This document shows, one piece after another, positions 1 through 5,002 of a stretch of DNA of 5,002 nucleotides. The DNA is taken from positions 1 through 5,002 of the forward strand of contig JAPOYQ010000463.1 in the NCBI GenBank assembly GCA_026706505.1, given 5' to 3'. The first letter of the stretch is position 1; every line of letters starts with the position of its first letter. The position numbers and the translations under genes are program-made. The notes beneath the pieces are model-generated. The model made no database searches, was not told the DNA's origin, and worked only from the letters and a program-made list of their open reading frames with translations. Source of the DNA: Gemmatimonadota bacterium (GTDB lineage: Bacteria; Latescibacterota; UBA2968; UBA8231).

Positions 1-1878
1 AAAGGGCTGCATTCTGCGGTACGCGGCAGCGCCACCAAAACGCAGCAGGCACTTTTTGCTCAGCCAAGCCAAGAATACCGCAAACCAGATCCGCTCCATC
101 ACGCGGCCGAAGCCGACGACAAAACCAAGGGGGTGCAGAGGCCACCACAGCAGGTAGCGCCGGGCCGCCAACAAGCCCGCCATAATCGCGCCTCCACCGC
201 CAGTCCACAGCCAGCCCGCTAGGCTTGGCTCAGTGGGGTCGAGGAGGTGCCGGGCCGCCAAGCGCGAAGGCTCGGTGGCGTAGTGCGTCGAAAGGTACAG
301 GTTGATGGCTCCGTGGCGGTAGGCCAGATGCAGGGTGTACCACATGGACAGCACCCAAGTGAGGAGCATGGCGGCGGCCAAAGCCCAAAAGAGGCGGCGC
401 TGGCCGCTTTTTAACTCATTGACCAAGCGCAGGCTATTGGCCAAAGGAGCCATCATAAAGACCAGCAGGTCGCCACACCACACCATGGTATAGCCCAAAG
501 CTACCGTCCCTTGGGGTCCCAGCGCTGAAGACCCCACGCCAGACAAGGTAAAACCTGCCGGGATCATGGCCGGTTTGACAATCGGTAGGCCGGTCTCGGC
601 GATGATGCGGGCTAAGACGACAAAAATGGTCAGACCAACCGCTAAGACGAGCAGGGCGATCCATCCGGGCAGGCCGGTTTGCCACAGCCAGAACCACAAG
701 CTCGCCAAGCCGACCACAGTGCCGACTACCGCGGCCCGGAAGGACATGATCTCGCCTTGGTCATCCACCGTGTCAGTTCCATCCCAAGCGCGCTGCAGGA
801 CGGCTTTGAGATGGTGCCGAGCGTTCCACAAGACCGCACCTAACAAGACCGCGATGGCTCCGATCATAAAGTGCCCTCTGATCGGAACGCTCCAGTGGCC
901 CAAATCGGCTTGGCTGTGAATGCCCATAACGCCGAAGACCGCGTCTTGGAAATAGGCGATTAGATAGAACAACCACAGGCTGAGGCCGATGCTGAGATTG
1001 ATGAAATAAGCCAAGCCTAGCATGAGAAAATTGATGTTTAACTGGAGACTGCGGCCGCCGTCGATAGGCTGCACCGCCGTCGAGAGTCCTGGGATGGCCA
1101 CTTGGGGGAAGTAGTGATGCAATGCCCCCAAACTGGTGAGCAAGAAGGGGATAGAAAAACCTATCCACATGACCCAGTTCCTGAAAAATGGTTTGAGTAG
1201 GCGGTCTTCTGTCCCCTCGTCAATCATAGCCAGTGGTACTTGGGCGAGAGGATAGGCCAAGCGCTCGTAATCGACCCATTGGCGGCGCAGAATCGCGCTG
1301 ATGCAGAGGAGCGTCAGGTACAAAGCCACGTAGAAGGCAAACCACGCTGCCAGCGGCGGCAGCCAGTGTGCCCACGGGATGGTTGCACCGCCTTCGTAGA
1401 AGTCGGTGACGGCTTGGACATCGTCGACCAAGATCCACCGAGGTAGCAAAGGGTGAACCTGCGTGGCCCATTGGTTTTCGGGCGAGGCGTAGTACAAGAA
1501 GCCCGTGATGATGGGCAGCAGCATACTAACCACGCCTTTGGTGGGTATGGCCGCGGCCACGGTCATCATCGTGAAAATGGTGATCAGTTCGCCGCGGGTA
1601 AAAGCCCACTCGCGGCGGCAACGGCCCAAGAGCAGATGCAGGGTCAACAGCAAGACGAAGAGCAGGAAAAAGGCCACTGGAGTGGCGGATGTCAGGGCGA
1701 GGGCCGTCCCTTTGATGATCTGTCGGGCGTAGGGAGCGCCCACGGCGATGAGCGCACAGAGCAAGGACCCCACTAGGATGCCCCTCCAGGTGACGGCTGC
1801 CCGGAGGTTGTGGTGGGACCTAGGGCCACTGCGCCGCGCTAGGTAGGTCAGATAGTCCGGTGGTACCTTTGGTTGCAA
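1..1878 (-). CDS. Large polytopic membrane protein, DUF6785/DUF6784-like, 3' end outside window
   Basis: Reading the minus strand from a TTG at 1878 gives 626 uninterrupted codons to position 1, so the gene runs off the window and lacks its C-terminus. Seen: many hydrophobic segments (about residues 33-50, 66-85, 98-130, 172-196, 235-252, 283-310, 335-351, 382-425, 455-480, 496-518, 555-572 and 583-606). Family-like motifs include RGELITIF (95-102), YYASPENQW (129-137), ILRRQWVDYERL (196-207), an IAETGLPIV stretch (426-434), and a C-terminal block WWPLHPLGF (578-586) followed by LLRFGGAAAYRRMQPF (611-626). From memory this combination matches the DUF6785 plus DUF6784 proteins of planctomycete-type and candidate-phylum bacteria, which have no established function. 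Their architecture loosely recalls oligopeptide (OPT-type) transporters; that is inference. Little should be missing, perhaps a few tens of residues. The start is supported by GGAG eight bases upstream. The gene follows the TPR glycosyltransferase-like gene by 30 bp and is probably in its operon. Confidence 0.85.
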   Translation of the reverse strand, partial: MQPKVPPDYLTYLARRSGPRSHHNLRAAVTWRGILVGSLLCALIAVGAPYARQIIKGTALALTSATPVAFFLLFVLLLTLHLLLGRCRREWAFTRGELITIFTMMTVAAAIPTKGVVSMLLPIITGFLYYASPENQWATQVHPLLPRWILVDDVQAVTDFYEGGATIPWAHWLPPLAAWFAFYVALYLTLLCISAILRRQWVDYERLAYPLAQVPLAMIDEGTEDRLLKPFFRNWVMWIGFSIPFLLTSLGALHHYFPQVAIPGLSTAVQPIDGGRSLQLNINFLMLGLAYFINLSIGLSLWLFYLIAYFQDAVFGVMGIHSQADLGHWSVPIRGHFMIGAIAVLLGAVLWNARHHLKAVLQRAWDGTDTVDDQGEIMSFRAAVVGTVVGLASLWFWLWQTGLPGWIALLVLAVGLTIFVVLARIIAETGLPIVKPAMIPAGFTLSGVGSSALGPQGTVALGYTMVWCGDLLVFMMAPLANSLRLVNELKSGQRRLFWALAAAMLLTWVLSMWYTLHLAYRHGAINLYLSTHYATEPSRLAARHLLDPTEPSLAGWLWTGGGGAIMAGLLAARRYLLWWPLHPLGFVVGFGRVMERIWFAVFLAWLSKKCLLRFGGAAAYRRMQPF

Positions 1879-1886
1879 GCGATTAA

Positions 1887-1890
1887 CTCC
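1887..1890 (-). promoter_or_regulatory. Ribosome binding site GGAG deciding the TTG start at 1878
   Basis: On the minus strand GGAG lies eight bases before TTG (1878-1876). The frame is closed eleven codons upstream of the TTG by the TGA stop of the preceding gene at 1911-1909. The ten codons between contain no ATG, GTG or other TTG, so TTG is the only reasonable start near the frame opening. The next in-frame methionines are around residues 104-105, inside the conserved membrane region. Confidence 0.7.
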
Positions 1891-1908
1891 AGCCCGATGG
1901 CCCGATTC

Positions 1909-3723
1909 TCAAGGCTCCGATCTAGGGTCGGCCCCCACCGCTTGCAGGGCCGAGGCGAGATTGGAACGGGCTTGGCGATAGGTGGGTTTGATTTGGAGGG
2001 CGCGGCGGTAGTGTTCGATGGCTTCGGCGAACTGACCCCGGAGGGCTAAGAGCCGCCCCAAATTGTTGTGCGCCTCGGCAAAGTCGGGTTTGATTTGGAG
2101 GGCACGGCGGTAGTGTTCGATGGCCTCTGCGTCTTGTCGTTGGATCACCAAGGCAGCGCCCAGATTGCTGTGGGCCAAGGCGAGATTGGGGGCCAGTCGG
2201 AGTGCTTGTCGGTAGTGTTCGATGGCCTCGGCGACCGCGTTTTGGCCGAGGAGGGCGTTGCCCAACTTGAGGTAGGCTTCGACGCGGTCCGGCTCGGCTT
2301 TTAAGGCGTGGCGATAGTGGCGCAGTGCAGCGGCGGACTCGCCCCGCGCTTGGTGGGCGTCGGCGAGGTTGAGGTGAATTTGGGAACTCCCGGGCTTTAG
2401 CAATAGAGCTTGCCGGTAATGGCCGATGGCTTGGTCGAGCTGGCCGCGCACTTTGAGGATATTGGCCAGATTGTTGTGAGCGATCCAAGCGCCGGCGTTT
2501 TTTTGCAGGGTATCGCGCCACAAGGTCTCCAGATCGGCATAGACCTGCCCTTGCCGCCAAGTGAGTAGACCGCAGACGGCCAAGACCAACGCCAGCGCGA
2601 CTGGTCCGGCCGCCGGCTGACTCAGGCGCGTCCACGCGCGGTGTCCACCGGCGGCGGCCAGCGCTAAAAGCCCCAGACTGGCCAAGTATTGGAAGTGGTC
2701 GGCGACGAAGGAGTAGAGCATGGGGTAGAAGTTGAAAAAGCCCAGTGCCGGCGTTAGGGTGCCGGCAAAAAACAACATCCCGGTCAACGGCCCCCGCCCC
2801 AAGCGCGCCCGAAAGGCCCACAGCAGGGCCACCACGCCCAAGGCTCCGGCCGGATAGAGATATTGCCAGACCGCGGTCGCATCGATTTCCCAGCGGGGAT
2901 AGATAAACGCAAGGTTGAGCGGCACGAGGAGTTTCGCCGCGTAAAACCACAGTGCCCGCCCGGCGATCAGGCCGCGCTCCACCAGCGACAAGTCCCACTC
3001 AGGCCCCCAAGCGCCGACGCTGTGCTTTTCCATCCACACCGTCACTCCGCTCATGGCCGCCCCTAGGGTAAAAAAAGGCACGAGGGCTACTGCTGTGCGC
3101 CGCATAGGCGTTTGGCCTTTCCACCACAGTACCAACAAAAGGGCGGCCGGCAAGGTGCAAGTGACGGTCTTGCTGAGCAGGGCTGCGGCAAAAAGGAACA
3201 AAGCAGCCCAGTACAAGCGAGGGCTGCGCGCTTCTTCGTAGCGCAGATAGGCCCATGCCGCACTCAGATAGAATGCGCCGGACAATGCATTCTTGCGCTC
3301 GGTAATCCACGCCACCGACTCGACGTGCACTGGATGCAGGGCAAACAGGGCGGCAGCAGCCCAAGCGCTGGGTACTTGTAGTCGGATTAGCAGTCGCCAA
3401 ACCAAAACGGCACTTAGGGCGTGCAGGATTACATTGACCACGTGGTAGCCGGTCGGGTCCAAGCCCCAAAGACGGTATTCGAGCCAATAGGTCGTATGGA
3501 CCAGCGGGTAGTATTGGCGCGTAGCTCCCGGCTGGAACCAGATCTGCCCAAGCCCTTCTAGGGAGCGCAAGGTCAGGTTGTCCTGCACGTAGTCGTCGTC
3601 GTCCCAGATAAAACCTCCGTTCATCGCCGGTATATAGGCTCCGGCGGTCAGCCCTACCAGCAGAAGGGCCGGCACGAGCCAAGTGCGGCGTTCTGGTTGG
3701 GAGGAAGCTGCGGATGGGTACAT
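1909..3723 (-). CDS. TMTC-like GT-C membrane glycosyltransferase with C-terminal TPR repeats
   Basis: 604 residues. A cytoplasmic-type N-terminus is followed by TM1 (15-33) and a first extracytoplasmic loop with an acidic cluster, WDDDDYV (40-46). This is where GT-C glycosyltransferases (PMT, ArnT, TMTC) keep their catalytic or metal-binding acidic residues. Next come the family signature LHPVHVESVAWITERKNALS (129-148) and further membrane segments up to about 388, including the NFYPMLYSFVADHFQYLASL stretch (331-350). Five TPRs follow (about 412-581). Eukaryotic TMTC enzymes transfer mannose from dolichol-phosphate-mannose to proteins. By analogy this protein may use a polyprenyl-phosphate sugar at the periplasmic face, with the TPRs binding an acceptor or partner; donor and acceptor cannot be read from the sequence. 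The ATG at 3723 places TM1 at a normal distance, but no Shine-Dalgarno is visible before it (CCTCCC immediately upstream). It is probably first in an operon with the DUF6785-like gene. Annotation as a plain TPR protein would be the conservative alternative. Confidence 0.88.
   Translation of the reverse strand: MYPSAASSQPERRTWLVPALLLVGLTAGAYIPAMNGGFIWDDDDYVQDNLTLRSLEGLGQIWFQPGATRQYYPLVHTTYWLEYRLWGLDPTGYHVVNVILHALSAVLVWRLLIRLQVPSAWAAAALFALHPVHVESVAWITERKNALSGAFYLSAAWAYLRYEEARSPRLYWAALFLFAAALLSKTVTCTLPAALLLVLWWKGQTPMRRTAVALVPFFTLGAAMSGVTVWMEKHSVGAWGPEWDLSLVERGLIAGRALWFYAAKLLVPLNLAFIYPRWEIDATAVWQYLYPAGALGVVALLWAFRARLGRGPLTGMLFFAGTLTPALGFFNFYPMLYSFVADHFQYLASLGLLALAAAGGHRAWTRLSQPAAGPVALALVLAVCGLLTWRQGQVYADLETLWRDTLQKNAGAWIAHNNLANILKVRGQLDQAIGHYRQALLLKPGSSQIHLNLADAHQARGESAAALRHYRHALKAEPDRVEAYLKLGNALLGQNAVAEAIEHYRQALRLAPNLALAHSNLGAALVIQRQDAEAIEHYRRALQIKPDFAEAHNNLGRLLALRGQFAEAIEHYRRALQIKPTYRQARSNLASALQAVGADPRSEP
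1981..2490 (-). repeat. Five tandem 34-residue TPR units (102-bp periodicity)
   Basis: Within the glycosyltransferase-like gene, the conserved proline closing each TPR falls at residues 444, 478, 512, 546 and 580, exactly 34 apart, with motifs such as AEAIEHYRRALQIKP. A partial extra helix follows (582-596). At DNA level the repeat shows as 102-bp spaced copies: 1984-2022 matches 2086-2124 at 38 of 39 positions, and the segment near 2211 shares the core ggtagtgttcgatggc. The flanking halves of these units are well diverged, so either recent duplication or gene conversion of the helix-B segment could explain the near identity. Confidence 0.93.
2497..2503 (-). other. In-frame slippery heptamer A_AAA_AAC at the membrane/TPR junction (possible -1 frameshift site)
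   Basis: Codons 407-409 of the TPR glycosyltransferase read CAA AAA AAC, which is an in-frame X_XXY_YYZ heptamer. It falls between the last membrane segment (about 370-388) and the first TPR (about 412). The -1 frame is open from here to a stop at 1922, so a shift would replace the TPRs with a basic, proline-rich tail. No downstream stimulatory structure was established. Chance is the likelier explanation. Confidence 0.15.
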
Positions 3724-3746
3724 GGGAGGATTGAGCGTTGGGCGTA

Positions 3747-3776
3747 TTGCGGCAGGCGAACCTTGTGCATTACAAT
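3747..3776 (+). promoter_or_regulatory. Putative promoter for the FGE-like lipoprotein gene
   Basis: A TTGCGG (3747-3752) is separated by 18 bases from TACAAT (3771-3776), a fair match to a sigma-70 type -35/-10 pair. It lies in the only AT-rich patch of the divergent gap. Transcription would begin about 6-8 bases after the -10, at or next to the ATG at 3783, leaving almost no 5' leader. This is pattern matching by eye; the organism's consensus is unknown. Confidence 0.35.
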
Positions 3777-3800
3777 ATAACTATGCGCACCCGCTTGAAA
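3772..3800 (-). promoter_or_regulatory. Weak putative promoter for the leftward operon
   Basis: On the minus strand TTTCAA (3800-3795) lies 17 bases before TATTGT (3777-3772), within the sequence TTATATTGTAATG. This would give a leader of roughly 40 bases before the ATG at 3723. It overlaps the rightward promoter candidate, so the two directions could compete for polymerase. The match to consensus is poor, and the call rests mainly on the need for a promoter in this short divergent gap. Confidence 0.2.
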
Positions 3801-4934
3801 ATAGGCTCCAGCCTGCTGCTGGCCCCCCTCTTAGGGCTGCTGGCTTGTGGAGATCGCCGCACGGCCCCCACAGGAGCTGAGGAGACCGGCGCAGTCGTGC
3901 TGCTGACCGCTAAGGTGGATGCTGAAGTGGCCGCTAGGCTCGTCCAGGTCGAGGTAGTGATCACTGCGGCTGATATGCCAGCCATGCGCCAGCCATTGGC
4001 CGTGGATGGGGATCGGATCGTCGGGACCGTCTCCGAGATTCCGGCGGGTGCCGCCAGACTATTTACGGTGACTGGCTACGATGCGACCGGAGCCTTGGTG
4101 GCCAGCGGATCGGCCAAGCTGGACCTATCACCGGGGCAGTCTGTTCCCCTCGGTCTTACCCTTGTTGTCGAGCCAGAGGCTTCCCGCTCACAGCCGCCGA
4201 TTACTGTAGAGTTGGCCCCGGGCGTGCCGCTGGATATGGTGTGGGTCGAGCCGGGCGTTTTCACCATGGGTTCGCCGCTAGACGAGCCGGGACGCAACGA
4301 CGACGAAGGTCCTCAGTTCGAGGTTCGCCTGACCCAGGGTTTTTACCTAAGTCAGTGCGAAATCACCCAACTCCAGTGGACGGCTGTGACCGGGGAGCGG
4401 CCGTGGAGCCGCCACGCCGGTGAGGTGGAAGAGGGGCCCGACCGCCCGGCTGTATACATCTCTTGGGAAGATGCGCAAGAATTCATAGCCAGCCTCAATG
4501 CCACAGCCGGTGGCCAGGTGTACCGGCTACCTACCGAAGCCGAGTGGGAGTACGCTGGGAGGGCAGGCACGAAGACGCCGTGGTCTTTTGGAGATGTCGA
4601 AAAGGACTTGGACCTTCACGCTTGGTGGACGGACAATATTGCCTTCACTGGGCGGATGGCCGCTCAGCCAGTGGGGTTAAAAATACCCAATCCTTGGGGG
4701 CTGTACGATATGCACGGCAATGTATGGGAGTGGGTAGGCGACTGGCTGGGTGCGTATCCGGAGGGGCCGCAGACCGATCCCCGAGGGCCGACCGAGGGCA
4801 CGGCGCGGGTATTTCGCGGTGGCAGCTTTAAAGACGCGGCTTCGCTTTCCCGCTCGGCTCAGCGCTGCTGGAACGCGCCTGATTTGCGCTTTAGCCACAT
4901 CGGGGTTCGGCTAGTGCGGGACTCGGACTTATGA
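3783..4934 (+). CDS. Lipoprotein with C-terminal FGE-sulfatase (SUMF1-like) domain
   Basis: 383 residues from ATG 3783. The N-terminus is a lipoprotein signal: MRTRLK, a hydrophobic core, then lipobox LLAC with Cys22. Glycine follows the cysteine, not aspartate, so there is no inner-membrane retention signal of the E. coli type. Residues about 36-130 form a beta-rich domain I cannot name, with an IPAG...FTVTGYDATG pattern (87-103). Residues about 150-380 are a formylglycine-generating-enzyme-type domain: MVWVEPGVFTMGS (152-164), GFYLSQCEITQLQW (186-199), YRLPTEAEWEYAGRAGT (247-263), NPWGLYDMHGNVWEWVGDW (303-321), FRGGSF (344-349) and a final IGVRLVR (373-379). The two cysteines that bind copper in genuine FGE align with Asp351 and Ser356 here, so sulfatase activation is unlikely. 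The domain may instead be structural or have another activity. An earlier in-frame TTG at 3738 would put 15 extra residues before the signal peptide and is disfavoured. The stop overlaps the next gene's ATG. Confidence 0.9.
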   Translation: MRTRLKIGSSLLLAPLLGLLACGDRRTAPTGAEETGAVVLLTAKVDAEVAARLVQVEVVITAADMPAMRQPLAVDGDRIVGTVSEIPAGAARLFTVTGYDATGALVASGSAKLDLSPGQSVPLGLTLVVEPEASRSQPPITVELAPGVPLDMVWVEPGVFTMGSPLDEPGRNDDEGPQFEVRLTQGFYLSQCEITQLQWTAVTGERPWSRHAGEVEEGPDRPAVYISWEDAQEFIASLNATAGGQVYRLPTEAEWEYAGRAGTKTPWSFGDVEKDLDLHAWWTDNIAFTGRMAAQPVGLKIPNPWGLYDMHGNVWEWVGDWLGAYPEGPQTDPRGPTEGTARVFRGGSFKDAASLSRSAQRCWNAPDLRFSHIGVRLVRDSDL

Positions 4935-5002
4935 GCGAAGCCACGCTGGCCCAGCTTACCGCCGAAATTCGCCGCTTTGTAGAAGAGCGCGACTGGGCGC
5001 AA
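4931..5002 (+). CDS. N-terminus of a probable MazG-like nucleotide pyrophosphohydrolase, partial
   Basis: An ATG at 4931 overlaps the preceding TGA (ATGA) and opens 24 codons to the window end. The peptide begins MSEATLAQLTAEIRRFVEER and continues DWAQ. The pattern I-R-x-F-x-x-E-R-D-W-x-Q is the usual opening of short all-alpha MazG/dCTPase-like (DCTPP1-type) pyrophosphohydrolases, which clear non-canonical or excess nucleoside triphosphates to monophosphates and pyrophosphate. The metal-binding EExxE-type motifs would lie beyond the window, so activity cannot be judged. No Shine-Dalgarno is evident, and the four-base overlap suggests translational coupling to the lipoprotein gene. There is no obvious functional link between the two. 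Confidence 0.65.
   Translation, partial: MSEATLAQLTAEIRRFVEERDWAQ

Noticed and set aside
434..1471. Several short minus-strand open frames (434-697, 773-1168, 1220-1471)
   Set aside because: They lie in another frame under the continuous 626-codon membrane-protein frame, and their translations are low-complexity Arg/Pro/Ser-rich.
566..1776. Plus-strand open frames at 566-919, 1240-1446 and 1453-1776
   Set aside because: They are antisense to the membrane-protein gene, with no recognisable motifs and no support from operon layout.
1981..2490. CRISPR-like regularly spaced repeats
   Set aside because: The 102-bp periodicity equals 34 codons and each unit translates as a TPR. The spacers are coding and related to each other.
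1922..2998. Long minus-strand open frame of 358 codons inside the glycosyltransferase gene
   Set aside because: It is the -1 frame of the TPR gene. The product is rich in Arg and Pro with no recognisable domain, as expected from GC-rich repeat DNA.
3738..3782. Upstream in-frame TTG at 3738 as start of the lipoprotein gene
   Set aside because: It would add 15 polar residues before a textbook lipoprotein signal peptide and has no clear RBS. The ATG at 3783 gives a normal basic N-region, hydrophobic core and LLAC box.
3783..4934. Calling the lipoprotein a genuine formylglycine-generating enzyme
   Set aside because: Both copper-binding cysteine positions are replaced (Asp351, Ser356) and no sulfatase gene is in the window.

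Overview
The window is GC-rich bacterial DNA, almost entirely coding, with a divergent layout around one 59-bp gap (3724-3782). Two genes point left and two point right. No rRNA, tRNA, CRISPR array, transposase or phage gene is visible. The family mix is a large DUF6785/DUF6784-type membrane protein, a TMTC-like glycosyltransferase with TPRs, and a lipoprotein with a formylglycine-generating-enzyme (FGE)-like fold. This mix recalls environmental or candidate-phylum Gram-negative bacteria such as Latescibacterota, Planctomycetota or Poribacteria. That placement is an inference from family content; no marker gene is present.

Left arm (minus strand, read from 3723 down to 1): a 604-residue polytopic membrane protein resembles bacterial TMTC/protein O-mannosyltransferase-like GT-C enzymes and carries five exact 34-residue TPRs at its C-terminus. 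After a 30-bp gap comes a multi-spanning membrane protein of at least 626 residues. Its frame stays open to position 1 and its C-terminus lies outside the window. It starts at a TTG behind a GGAG ribosome binding site. The two are probably cotranscribed, and both products sit in the cytoplasmic membrane.

Right arm (plus strand): a 383-residue predicted lipoprotein has a lipobox, a small beta-rich domain and a C-terminal FGE-sulfatase (SUMF1-like) domain. It lacks the cysteine pair used by true FGE enzymes. Its stop overlaps (ATGA) the start of a gene of which only 24 codons are visible; these look like the N-terminus of a MazG-like nucleotide pyrophosphohydrolase.

The central gap is the only clearly AT-rich patch and probably holds back-to-back promoters. 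The -10-like box for the right arm lies so close to the ATG that the lipoprotein mRNA could be leaderless. I see no convincing new multi-gene system. The points most worth a second look are the cysteine-less FGE-like lipoprotein, the possible leaderless start, the uncharacterised membrane-protein pair, and an in-frame slippery heptamer at the membrane/TPR junction of the glycosyltransferase.
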